Assembly (NCBI GenBank): GCA_900321195.1
Contig: ONVG01000114.1
Location: forward strand, 1 to 6,173
DNA: 6,173 nt
Source of the DNA: an uncultured Eubacteriales bacterium
GTDB lineage: Bacteria; Bacillota; Clostridia; Oscillospirales; Acutalibacteraceae
Reading direction: 5' to 3'
Shown here: piece after piece, positions 1-5,980 of the stretch
How positions within the stretch are numbered: the stretch's first letter is position 1
Layout: each line of letters starts with the position of its first letter
Translations under genes and position numbers: made by a program
The notes under the pieces: generated by a model
What the model was told of the DNA's origin: nothing
Database searches by the model: none
What the model saw: the letters and a program-made list of their open reading frames with translations, nothing else

Positions 1-1
1 A

Positions 2-64
2 AAGAGCGGCGATGTGGGCTTACAGATACTCAGAAATTTCACAGAGCTTGCAGGAGGAAAATAA
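2..64 (+). CDS. hisH: Imidazole glycerol phosphate synthase glutaminase subunit HisH, C-terminal end only
   Basis: This is the last 20 codons of an open frame entering from the left edge and ending in TAA at 62-64. It reads KSGDVGLQILRNFTELAGGK. The segment KSGDVGLQIL followed by a hydrophobic/aromatic residue is typical of the HisH C-terminus, where the catalytic His-Glu pair lies just upstream and is therefore outside the window. HisH is the class I glutamine amidotransferase subunit that feeds ammonia to HisF. The stop is two bases before the hisF ATG, and the hisF ribosome binding site lies inside this coding sequence, so the two genes are in one operon and probably translationally coupled. 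The call rests on a short peptide plus the hisF neighbour. Confidence 0.82.
   Translation, partial: KSGDVGLQILRNFTELAGGK
52..57 (+). promoter_or_regulatory. Ribosome binding site of hisF
   Basis: A perfect AGGAGG lies nine bases before the ATG at 67, inside the end of hisH. It fixes the hisF start and suggests coupled translation of the two subunits. Confidence 0.85.
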
Positions 65-66
65 CA

Positions 67-825
67 ATGTATGCAAAAAGAATAATACCGTGTCTTGATG
101 TCAAGGACGGCAGAGTTGTAAAGGGAACAAGCTTTGTAAATCTGCGTGATGCAGGCGACCCTGTTGAATGCGCTAAAATATACGACAAAGAGGGCGCAGA
201 TGAGCTTGTACTTCTTGACATAACAGCATCAAGTGATGCAAGAAATATAATAGTTGATATAGTAAGAGCTGTTGCGGACAGTGTATTCATTCCCTTCACA
301 GTCGGCGGCGGCATACGCACGGTCGATGATTTCACAGCAATACTCCGCGCAGGCGCCGACAAGGTATCTGTCAACAGTGCAGCGATAAAAGACCCGAATA
401 TAATAGATCAGGCGGCGTATAAATTCGGAAGTCAGTGTGTCGTAACTGCCATTGACGCAAAAAGGCGTGACGGCGGAGGCTGGGATGTTTTCATTCACGG
501 CGGCAGGATAAATACAGGTATTGACGCTGTAAAATGGGCAGTCGAGGCTGAAAAGCGCGGCGCAGGCGAGATACTTCTCACAAGCATGGACTGTGACGGC
601 GTTAAGAACGGCTATGACCTTGAGCTTACAAGAGCCGTTTCGGAAAGTGTGGGCATACCTGTTATCGCTTCGGGCGGCGCAGGAAAGCTTGAGCATTTCT
701 ATGACGCTTTTACGGAAGGAAAAGCCGACGCTGTACTTGCGGCTTCACTCTTCCACTTCGGAGAGATATCCATACCCGAACTAAAAGAATATCTCTCAGG
801 GAAAAATATTCCTGTAAGAAAATAA
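67..825 (+). CDS. hisF: Imidazole glycerol phosphate synthase cyclase subunit HisF
   Basis: This is a 252-residue protein, the usual full length for HisF. The cytoplasmic HisF-HisH complex uses glutamine-derived ammonia to turn PRFAR into imidazole glycerol phosphate and AICAR, the fifth step of histidine synthesis and a link to purine synthesis. The sequence shows the (beta/alpha)8-barrel hallmarks: RIIPCLDVKDGRVVKG at residues 5-20 with catalytic Asp11, VGGGIR at 79-84 and SGGAG at 202-206 as the two phosphate-binding loops, SVNSAA at 101-106, and TAIDAK at 127-132 with catalytic Asp130. No key residue is missing. The start is the ATG nine bases after AGGAGG. It sits two bases behind hisH and ends 13 bases before a terminator stem, so it is the last gene of its operon; no hisI or hisE follows. 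Confidence 0.98.
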   Translation: MYAKRIIPCLDVKDGRVVKGTSFVNLRDAGDPVECAKIYDKEGADELVLLDITASSDARNIIVDIVRAVADSVFIPFTVGGGIRTVDDFTAILRAGADKVSVNSAAIKDPNIIDQAAYKFGSQCVVTAIDAKRRDGGGWDVFIHGGRINTGIDAVKWAVEAEKRGAGEILLTSMDCDGVKNGYDLELTRAVSESVGIPVIASGGAGKLEHFYDAFTEGKADAVLAASLFHFGEISIPELKEYLSGKNIPVRK

Positions 826-838
826 TAAAACAGTACGG

Positions 839-871
839 CGGCTGACGAAATAAAATGTCAGCCGTTTTTTT
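839..871 (+). terminator. Rho-independent terminator of the his operon
   Basis: A perfect 8-bp stem, CGGCTGAC at 839-846 and GTCAGCCG at 857-864, encloses a 10-base loop and is followed by seven T residues. It lies directly after the hisF stop codon. Confidence 0.93.
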
Positions 872-875
872 ATAT

Positions 876-915
876 AAAAACAAAAATATTCCCACAGCCT
901 TTTGACTGTGGGAAT
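876..915 (-). terminator. Rho-independent terminator of the surface protein gene
   Basis: A perfect 10-bp stem, ATTCCCACAG at 888-897 and CTGTGGGAAT at 906-915, has an 8-base loop. Read on the minus strand it is followed by a T-rich tract (complement of 876-887). It begins 14 bases after the stop codon of the minus-strand gene and faces the hisF terminator, so the two converging units end back to back. Confidence 0.88.
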
Positions 916-928
916 AAAATTTTACTCA

Positions 929-1795
929 TTATTCTTTATCATTTTCATTTTTTGGCTTGTCGTCTATCCTTGACCTTACGACCGTTTCCGTATTCTCTGC
1001 GCTTACAGCAGACTTGGCTGTCTTTTCCTTTTCCTTCTTCTTTTTAGTAACAACAAAGAGAATCATGAATGTAAGCGCAACAGCCATTACAACGGCCGCG
1101 ATAAATGTTATGGTCTCACCAGTCTTTACAGAATCGGAAGGATTATCGGGTCCGCTTTGCGGATGCGGCGGGTCAAGATCTATAACCGCCGTAAATATCC
1201 ATTTGAATACCGTTTCACCCTCTATATGAGACTTTCCGGTCTGCTCACGAACGATAGTAGTGCCGTTGCTGTCAACTATCCTTGCACCGTTATCGACCTC
1301 AAATTCTCCGTGATCAACATTATCAGGCCAGACTATATCTACCTTCATTACCCTTGATTCACCCGGATGATAATATCCGACAGAAAGCGGCGTTTGCCTT
1401 ATATCAGGCTCGCCCTCACCGGTTATCTTGCCTTTATAGATAACATTATCATCAAGATAAACAGTACATTCACACTCTTCCTCAAGGTTTATCTCACCTG
1501 TTGTAGATATTCTCTGAGCATTAAAAAAAATATGATATGCAGCATCTTCACGAAGGTTCATGATCTGTATCTTTTTGGTATACACCTCACGAGCCTTCAT
1601 TCCATCGACCTCAAAGAAATATTCTCCGTTTTTACTTACAGAACGTCCTGCATCGTCAAGAACAACAAGTTTTTCCGGCAGTCCGGCAACCGTACCGGCA
1701 CGCAGCTCATCTGCAAATACAGTAGTAAAACACATACTGCATATAAAAACTGCCGCAAGCAAAACACCTGCTATTTTTCTGATCGCCATTTGCAT
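929..1795 (-). CDS. Predicted secreted, C-terminally anchored surface protein of unknown function
   Basis: This 288-residue protein starts at the ATG at 1795, nine bases after AAAGGAG. The frame stays open to a TTG at 1942, but that extension has no ribosome binding site and would bury the signal peptide. Residues 1-28 form a signal peptide: MQMAIRK, a hydrophobic core, and a likely cut after VFA. An extracellular, probably beta-rich part runs to about residue 205. It resembles, from memory, Firmicutes surface proteins with YFF-x-VDG and TKKIQI-type strands. A Pro-rich linker (DPPHPQSGPDNPS) leads to a membrane segment at about 228-250 and a lysine-rich charged tail. SVKTGE (222-227) just before the membrane segment looks like a degenerate sortase motif, but the leading Leu-Pro is absent and the 38-residue tail is long. 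Function and ligand are unknown. The gene converges on hisF and is probably host DNA rather than part of the recombinase element. Confidence 0.8.
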   Translation of the reverse strand: MQMAIRKIAGVLLAAVFICSMCFTTVFADELRAGTVAGLPEKLVVLDDAGRSVSKNGEYFFEVDGMKAREVYTKKIQIMNLREDAAYHIFFNAQRISTTGEINLEEECECTVYLDDNVIYKGKITGEGEPDIRQTPLSVGYYHPGESRVMKVDIVWPDNVDHGEFEVDNGARIVDSNGTTIVREQTGKSHIEGETVFKWIFTAVIDLDPPHPQSGPDNPSDSVKTGETITFIAAVVMAVALTFMILFVVTKKKKEKEKTAKSAVSAENTETVVRSRIDDKPKNENDKE

Positions 1796-1859
1796 ACGGC
1801 AGATCTCCTTTATTATCAGTTTTTCAGATCCTATGCATCTCTCCATGAATAAAATTAAA

Positions 1860-1899
1860 AGTCCCTCAAAGATTTTCTGTATTTCAGAAAATCGGGACT
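1860..1899 (-). promoter_or_regulatory. Strong leader hairpin, possible attenuator or upstream terminator
   Basis: Read on the minus strand, AGTCCC plus GATTTTCTG pairs with CAGAAAATC and then GGGACT. This gives 15 pairs around a 5-base loop, with one 5-base bulge (TTTGA). The stem is followed by TTTTAATTTTATT (complement of about 1848-1860). It sits about 65 bases upstream of the surface protein start and inside its predicted leader. It could attenuate that gene, or end transcripts running in from the recombinase operon. I do not recognise it as a known riboswitch. Confidence 0.6.
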
Positions 1900-1967
1900 G
1901 AAATAATAACTCATTACTAAACAGACACAAGCACACTTTCAAATATACAAAATCTTATCTTAAAATA

Positions 1968-1995
1968 ATTATACACAACTTTTGGTAAAAATCAA
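1968..1995 (-). promoter_or_regulatory. Probable promoter of the surface protein gene
   Basis: On the minus strand, TTGATT (1990-1995) is followed by a 16-base spacer and a perfect TATAAT (1968-1973). The expected start near 1961 gives a leader of about 165 nt before the ATG at 1795. Confidence 0.7.
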
Positions 1996-2086
1996 GTCAT
2001 TTAAAGAAAAAAATACAAAAACTTTTTTCACACTTTGTTTTTTTTATACAAAACATAAGTTTGGCTTCACATATGAGAATTAAAAA
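1996..2086. other. AT-rich spacer between recombinase operon and surface protein promoter
   Basis: This stretch is very AT-rich, with long A and T runs and no open frame. I see no GC-rich terminator stem after the last recombinase; the only dyads are A/T pairs. In many large serine recombinase elements the element end lies close to the recombinase gene, so an attachment junction could lie here, but nothing in the sequence marks it. Confidence 0.4.
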
Positions 2087-3685
2087 TCAATTTTTTACGA
2101 TCGATTGCTTTACTTTGTGACCTCCGTACAGAATAATATACAATTCATTTTTGCTTACCGCTTCAACCTTTGATACAAGTCCTGATATTATCTTCTCATC
2201 ATAGCTTCCAAGCGGTGAAAGACCCTTCATAAGATTTACCGCAGCTTTTTCCTTCAGCTTGTTTCTGCGGTACTCCCCCTGCTTATATCTGGGTTCTTCC
2301 AGTTCGTTTGAGATCCTGCTCTCACGCCTGTTAAGCTCTCTCAATTCATCTCCGGCTTCTTCAAACATCTCACTGCTTATTCCCGAAAGTATATTATCCA
2401 TTTGGCGTTCTATATCCGCAAGCTCCGATATTATTTCGCTTATTCGCTTTTCTGCCGTCTTGTTTTCGCTGTAGTCAGCTCCTGTATCCGAAATATTATA
2501 TACCTTGTTTTCAATAAAGCTGTTTATCGCAGAAACTATCGTGCTTTGGAGTACATCCTCGTGATATGACGGAGATATCGGACACTTTTTTCCTTCCATT
2601 CTGTTTTTGCATCTCCATACGCCCTTTTTTTCACCCTTGATGAGCCATGTTGTACGCTTATAAGCTCCGCCGCAGTACGGACACACAAGAAGGCTGCTAA
2701 GACTATACTTTGTACTGTATCTTCCCCTGCCCCTGCACTTCTTTGAATCATGTTTTCTCCTTTCAAGCTCCAGACGCACAATATCGTATGTTTCTCTGTC
2801 TATTATGGCTTCGTGGCAGTTCTGTACAAAATACATCGGCTTCTGACCGGTGTTATTTGCCCTGTCATGTGTGATGCAGTTGACTGTATATGTTTTCTGC
2901 ATAAGCGCATCTCCTGCATACTTTTCATTTTTCAATATCTGATATACATTGTTCCTTTTCCATACTGTACTGCCGTTCCGCCTTTTTGCATTTATATCCG
3001 TAAGCTCCTGCGCTATTTCAGTCGGTGTATAGCCTTCTGAATATCTTCTGAATACATTTCTCACTATCTCCGCTTCATCATCCACTATATACGGTTTTCC
3101 GTCGGCGCCAAGTCTGTAACCGAGCATCTGATTCACCTGATATCTTACATTTCCCTCACGGAATGATTTTTCTATCCCCCATGTTACATTCCTGCTTATA
3201 GACTCACTTTCAGCCTGCGCAAAAGAGGCATAAAGGCTTATCGCAAATTCCGAGCTCATAGAGCTTGTATTTATATTCTCCTTTTCAAATATAACAGTGA
3301 CTCCGAGCGACCTCAGCTCTCTTACATAATCAAGACAGTCAACAGTATTTCTTGCAAATCGGCTTATGCTCTTGCACAGTATTATATCTATCTTTCCTTG
3401 TCTTGCTGCCTTTATCATTTTATTGAATCCGGTCCTGTTTTTTGTAAGAGTGCCGCTTATTCCTTCATCCGAATATATCCCTGCAAATCTCCATTCGGGA
3501 TTATTATTTATATGATCAGTATAATAGCTTATCTGTGATGAATAGGAATTCTGCTGTCCTGCCTCATCCTTCGAAACACGGCAGTAAGCCGCCGCCCTGA
3601 GCATGTTTTCAGGCGCGGCATATTTTTGTATCTTCTTTTTAGCCGGTATCATCAGAACATTTTTTGACACTGCTATGGTATTCAT
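2087..3685 (-). CDS. Large serine recombinase (intact, third gene of the operon)
   Basis: This 532-residue protein is full length for a large serine recombinase, which cuts and rejoins DNA at att sites through a serine-DNA link. The N-terminal resolvase domain spans about residues 29-170. It contains AAYCRVSKDE with the predicted nucleophile Ser38, DEGISGT at 73-79, and SRFARNT at 108-114, the arginine-bearing active-site motif. The recombinase domain follows at about 188-305 (MLGYRLGADGKPYIVDDEAEIV, KYAGDALMQKTYTV, HEAIIDRETY). A zinc ribbon lies at 335-368 (CPYC, then Cys359 and Cys368), and a coiled coil at about 405-485 (ISELADIERQMDNI and following). The start is the ATG at 3685, seven bases after AAGGAGG, and it overlaps the preceding stop as TAATG. 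All catalytic motifs are present, so this is the only recombinase here likely to be active as it stands. Its target site is not known. Confidence 0.95.
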   Translation of the reverse strand: MNTIAVSKNVLMIPAKKKIQKYAAPENMLRAAAYCRVSKDEAGQQNSYSSQISYYTDHINNNPEWRFAGIYSDEGISGTLTKNRTGFNKMIKAARQGKIDIILCKSISRFARNTVDCLDYVRELRSLGVTVIFEKENINTSSMSSEFAISLYASFAQAESESISRNVTWGIEKSFREGNVRYQVNQMLGYRLGADGKPYIVDDEAEIVRNVFRRYSEGYTPTEIAQELTDINAKRRNGSTVWKRNNVYQILKNEKYAGDALMQKTYTVNCITHDRANNTGQKPMYFVQNCHEAIIDRETYDIVRLELERRKHDSKKCRGRGRYSTKYSLSSLLVCPYCGGAYKRTTWLIKGEKKGVWRCKNRMEGKKCPISPSYHEDVLQSTIVSAINSFIENKVYNISDTGADYSENKTAEKRISEIISELADIERQMDNILSGISSEMFEEAGDELRELNRRESRISNELEEPRYKQGEYRRNKLKEKAAVNLMKGLSPLGSYDEKIISGLVSKVEAVSKNELYIILYGGHKVKQSIVKN

Positions 3686-3975
3686 TATTTTTCCTCCTTC
3701 TGTACTATGCAGGAATATTTCATCTCTGCAAGCCTTAATATCATTCCAAGCACCTCTGTGCTTCCTGCTTTTCGTTTTTCTATTATTTCCGATATCTCTC
3801 TTTCCATATCCATAGCTTCAAGGCATTCTGAATATTCAAAATCAAAGCTTTCCGCACTGTCAGATATCATTTCACGCTTTCTGCATGATTTTCGTATTGG
3901 CGGCGGTTTCATACTGCCAACGCATAAAAAGCTTTCTTTATCAACTATAGCAGGATAATCTTTTTTCTCCTGCAT
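3685..3975 (-). pseudogene. Recombinase-domain accessory protein, C-terminal part after a frameshift
   Basis: This 96-codon frame has a first meaningful segment, DYPAIVDKESF (residues 6-16), that matches the HEAIIDRETY-type end of a recombinase domain. That segment should directly follow the KGIYAGEK end of the overlapping upstream frame (3941-4201). The rest is basic then acidic (PPPIRKSCRKRE, then an acidic stretch, then REISEIIEKRKAG). It is consistent with the short tail of the small recombinase-domain proteins that sit between two large recombinases in Clostridia (recalled, not searched). An ATG at 3975 with AAAGGA five bases upstream could start this piece on its own, but the domain would then be cut in half. 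It ends in TAA overlapping the ATG of the intact recombinase by one base. It is best read as the second half of a 171-residue gene. Confidence 0.65.
3693..3699 (-). promoter_or_regulatory. Ribosome binding site of the intact recombinase
   Basis: AAGGAGG on the minus strand lies seven bases before the ATG at 3685 and inside the end of the preceding gene. It fixes the start and allows strong independent translation even though the upstream genes are broken. Confidence 0.85.
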
Positions 3976-4201
3976 ATATTCCTTTATAAAGTATTGCGCT
4001 TGCCTTTTTGACAGACTTTTCCTTTGTATCAGAAAAGAACGTCAGACCTTCATCATACAGCTTCTTTCCTATGGCAGTAACACTCTCGCCTTTTATACGC
4101 ATTTCATATATTCGCCTTATAATACCGGCTTCTTCCTCGTTTATAACTGTCTTTCCGTTTTCCATTCTGTAGCCGAATGGTATGTACCTTTTTTCCATCA
4201 T
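3941..4201 (-). pseudogene. Recombinase-domain accessory protein without catalytic domain, N-terminal part
   Basis: This 86-codon frame begins MMEKRYIPFGYRMENGK, followed by an EEEAGIIRRIYEM helix and VTAIGKKLYDEGL, then ILYKGIYAGEK. This is the recombinase (DNA-binding) domain of large serine recombinases, without any resolvase domain in front of it. The start is real: the ATG at 4201 overlaps the upstream stop as ATGA, with AGGGAG five bases before it. After residue 80 the frame runs out in six unrelated residues (RLSCYS). Removing one A from the A6 run at about 3960-3965 joins it to DYPAIVDKESF in the next frame, giving a protein of about 171 residues. Small proteins of this type probably assist or steer the neighbouring recombinases; that role is inferred from the conserved gene order. 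The frameshift may be decay, recoding, or a homopolymer sequencing error. Confidence 0.7.
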
Positions 4202-5007
4202 AAACTCTCCCTGAGCTTTAAGCCGCCCAACAGCTCAAATTCTATAGTTATCCCGTCAGACACCGCATTAACAAGTATCCTGTCCGCTGTATCATCCTTT
4301 ATTTCTTTGGTTATCACCGAATAGAGCATACCAAGCCTTACAGATGTTTTCCCGTTCTCATTTTCGAGACGTTCAAGACGTTTTTTTATAAATTCAAGCT
4401 CCGCGCTTACAGGTACTTCTGCGCCTGCAAGCTTTTCTTCAGTCAGACAGCCGTATGAGCAAAGAGAATACAGAGCATATCTTCTGTTAAGAAGCTCTTC
4501 CTCCCTTTCTCTCAGCTCACATACTTCATCGCTTATTATACCGTCCTCCAAAAGCTCACACTGTACGATACACGGAAGTATTATCTCATCCGCAAATCTT
4601 CTCAGCTTGAAGCAAAGCCTTTTCCATGCATAATGATATGAGCTGTCATAAAACACAGGATTATTACAAGGCTTTACAGTATCATATTTTCCGGTACATT
4701 TCCATGTCGGGAATATCCCTTTGACATAATAGCATGAACGCCCGCATGTACATTTCGTCTTGCCCCTGAATATTGTCGGATATGTTTTTTTCGCATGTCT
4801 TGTATTGCGTTCACGAAGCTCCTGCACTGCAACAAAATCCCTGCGGCTGATTATCGCCGGCAGACAGTCACGGATATAATAGCTGTCACGTTCACCTCTG
4901 TTTATAAGCCACTTTTTTCCCATGAATTCGGAATACGTTTTCTGCCAGCGGATATCTCCTATATATTTTTCGGTAATGTCACAGAATAGTTGATAAATCA
5001 AAAGCAT
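4198..5007 (-). pseudogene. First large serine recombinase, C-terminal part (DNA-binding, zinc ribbon, coiled coil)
   Basis: This 269-codon frame picks up in the middle of a recombinase domain: EKYIGDIRWQKTYSEF at residues 13-28, then YYIRDCLPAIISRRDF at 43-58. A zinc ribbon follows with Cys86, Cys88, Cys104 and Cys114. The first pair is spaced CxC (KCTCGRSC) rather than the usual CxxC. A long charged, coiled-coil-like region covers about 135-230, and the end is ILVNAVSDGITIEFELL. There is no resolvase domain, which lies in the fragment at 5041-5664. The ATG at 5007 has no ribosome binding site before it and falls inside the domain, so it is not a credible natural start. The frame is open only from 5025, after a TAA. 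The stop overlaps the next gene's ATG (ATGA). It is half of a formerly single gene of about 490-510 residues. Confidence 0.78.
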
Positions 5008-5040
5008 ATCCGAAAAAGAATATATTTATAAAAGTTCCTA

Positions 5041-5664
5041 TCACAGCTTTGTGAATTTCCACATTTTTAGATATATCCTCCTGACTATATCCGCCGCCTT
5101 GTCATCTATCACAAGAGCGCCGTTTATTTTTACATAGCCCAGCGGAACACGAGATATGCCGAGCGTACCGGATGCCATTTTTCTTGTTATGCTCCACCTT
5201 ATATTCCTTGATATCGATGCAGACTCTTCCTGTGCAAGACCTTCGAGTATAGATATCATTATCTCATCCGATACCCTTAAAGTATCTATACCTTCCTTTT
5301 CAAAAAATACGCTTATGCCGAGCTTTTTGAGTTCTCTCAGCGTACTCAGGCATTCCTTTGTATTCCGCGCAAAACGGCTGAGGGATTTTGTTACTATCCT
5401 GTCAAGCTTTCCCCTGCGGCAGTCCTCAAGCATCCTCATAAATTCAGGTCTGCCGGATATCGCAGTACCGCTGCACATGTCGGCATATATGTCTATAAGC
5501 TCCTCATTTTCCGAATCCTTATACAGCTTTTTGAAATAATTCACCTGTGATATATACGAATGCCTCTGCTCTGTATTTTCTGTTGATACCCTGCAATATG
5601 CGCCCACTCTTATTTTCCTGTCGGCAGATATTTCCGCCGGCTCTATAACAGTCAGCTTTTTCAA
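5041..5664 (-). pseudogene. First large serine recombinase, N-terminal catalytic part, cut short by stop codons
   Basis: This 207-codon frame starts at a TTG at 5664, nine bases after AGGGGA. The MKKLTVIEP opening is typical of the family. The resolvase domain is complete: GAYCRVSTEN with nucleophile Ser27, YADMCSGT at 60-67, SRFARNT at 96-102, and AQEESASISRNIRWSI at 144-159. The recombinase domain begins (VPLGYVKINGALVIDDKAADIVRRIY, about 173-198), then the frame breaks after YLKM and ends at TGA 5041-5043. TAG at 5038-5040 and TAA at 5026-5028 follow in the same frame. The rest of the protein resumes in this same frame by about 4970. If translated alone, the fragment would be a catalytic domain with almost no DNA-binding domain. 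It could be inactive, or interfere with the intact recombinase by mixed dimer formation (speculative). Confidence 0.82.
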
Positions 5665-5735
5665 TTTTATCTTCCCCTTTTCAGTTATCAGCGCTTAATT
5701 AAAAACTCTATACTTTATCAGCTTCTAAAAATTTT

Positions 5736-5761
5736 CCATGATTTTTCCGGAATCATAATGG
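5736..5761 (-). repeat. Hairpin in the recombinase operon leader
   Basis: ATGATT (5738-5743) pairs with AATCAT (5751-5756) around TTTCCGG. Outer CCA and TGG arms can extend it past a small bulge. On the minus strand it is followed, after AAAA, by five T residues, so it resembles a weak terminator or attenuator within the leader. Confidence 0.4.
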
Positions 5762-5764
5762 GTT

Positions 5765-5788
5765 CGGCATCTTGCCGGCGGAGTGCCG
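5765..5788 (-). repeat. GC-rich inverted repeat at the start of the recombinase operon transcript
   Basis: CGGCA (5765-5769) pairs with TGCCG (5784-5788), and a nested palindromic GCCGGC (5774-5779) lies between them. This island is much richer in G and C than the DNA around it, and it lies right at the predicted transcription start. It could fold in the RNA or be a protein-binding site. Confidence 0.45.
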
Positions 5789-5794
5789 GAGCAA

Positions 5795-5824
5795 ATTATA
5801 AGACGTGCCTGAGAAAAAAGTCAA
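5795..5824 (-). promoter_or_regulatory. Promoter of the recombinase operon
   Basis: On the minus strand, TTGACT (5819-5824) is followed by an 18-base spacer and a perfect TATAAT (5795-5800). This is the best sigma-A-type match in the right intergenic region. The expected start near 5788 gives a leader of about 124 nt before the TTG start codon at 5664. Confidence 0.75.
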
Positions 5825-5835
5825 GTGATATATAA

Positions 5836-5848
5836 GCACTTAAAGTGC
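5836..5848. repeat. Perfect palindrome upstream of the recombinase promoter
   Basis: GCACTT-A-AAGTGC is a perfect 6-1-6 palindrome whose edge lies 11 bases upstream of the -35 box. The position suits an operator or activator site; no regulator is known. Confidence 0.5.
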
Positions 5849-5865
5849 AAAAGCTTCCAGCAATA

Positions 5866-5964
5866 TTACATCACAAATGTTTTAAATAAAGACTGTCAAC
5901 AATATATAATAAATGAGTATATTACTGTAAATCCAAAAATTCCGATAAGGAAACTTACATCACA
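5866..5964. repeat. Direct repeat TTACATCACA, two copies
   Basis: TTACATCACA occurs at 5866-5875 and 5955-5964. Each copy is followed by CTGTCAA (5893-5899 and 5969-5975), at different spacing. On the minus strand the CTGTCAA parts give TTGACA, and the left copy can be read as a weak promoter: TTGACA, 18 bases, TGTGAT. The repeat may be a binding site for the recombinases or a regulator. Confidence 0.4.
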
Positions 5965-5980
5965 CATTCTGTCAAAATAG

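Larger units (their letters stand above)
2087..5664 (-). mobile_element. Three-gene serine recombinase operon of a probable integrative element
   Basis: Three genes in a row on the minus strand share one promoter. They encode a large serine recombinase (first gene, split), a small catalytic-domain-free recombinase-domain protein (split), and a second large serine recombinase (intact). Genes one and two overlap by ATGA at 4198-4201, and genes two and three by TAATG at 3683-3687. This is the layout of site-specific integration/excision modules in Clostridia. No cargo, relaxase, phage or resistance gene is seen, so the element type and its ends are unknown. The damage in two of the three genes suggests decay. 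Confidence 0.75.

Noticed and set aside
229..696. Long minus-strand open frame inside hisF (and a further one at 39-374)
   Set aside because: These are antisense shadows of hisF, with no ribosome binding site and no recognisable protein features.
1367..1852. Plus-strand open frames opposite the surface protein gene
   Set aside because: They lie antisense to a gene with clear signal peptide and membrane segment, and their content shows no family features.
1796..1942. Upstream extension of the surface protein frame to a TTG at 1942
   Set aside because: It has no ribosome binding site, would put a hairpin inside the coding region, and would place about 49 residues before a clear signal peptide. 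The ATG at 1795 has AAAGGAG at good spacing.
4978..5007. ATG at 5007 as a true start for a separate zinc-ribbon protein
   Set aside because: No Shine-Dalgarno sequence precedes it and it begins in the middle of a recombinase domain. The fragment is better read as the second half of a broken gene.
5064..5070. Programmed -1 frameshift at the A run before the stop cluster
   Set aside because: The heptamer A-AAA-ATG allows P-site but not A-site re-pairing, the run is only five A, and a second shift would be needed near 4981. Decay is simpler.
5882..5910. Plus-strand promoter with TATAAT at 5905-5910
   Set aside because: The matching -35 (TTAAAT) is weak, the region is AT-rich, and no plus-strand gene follows within the window.
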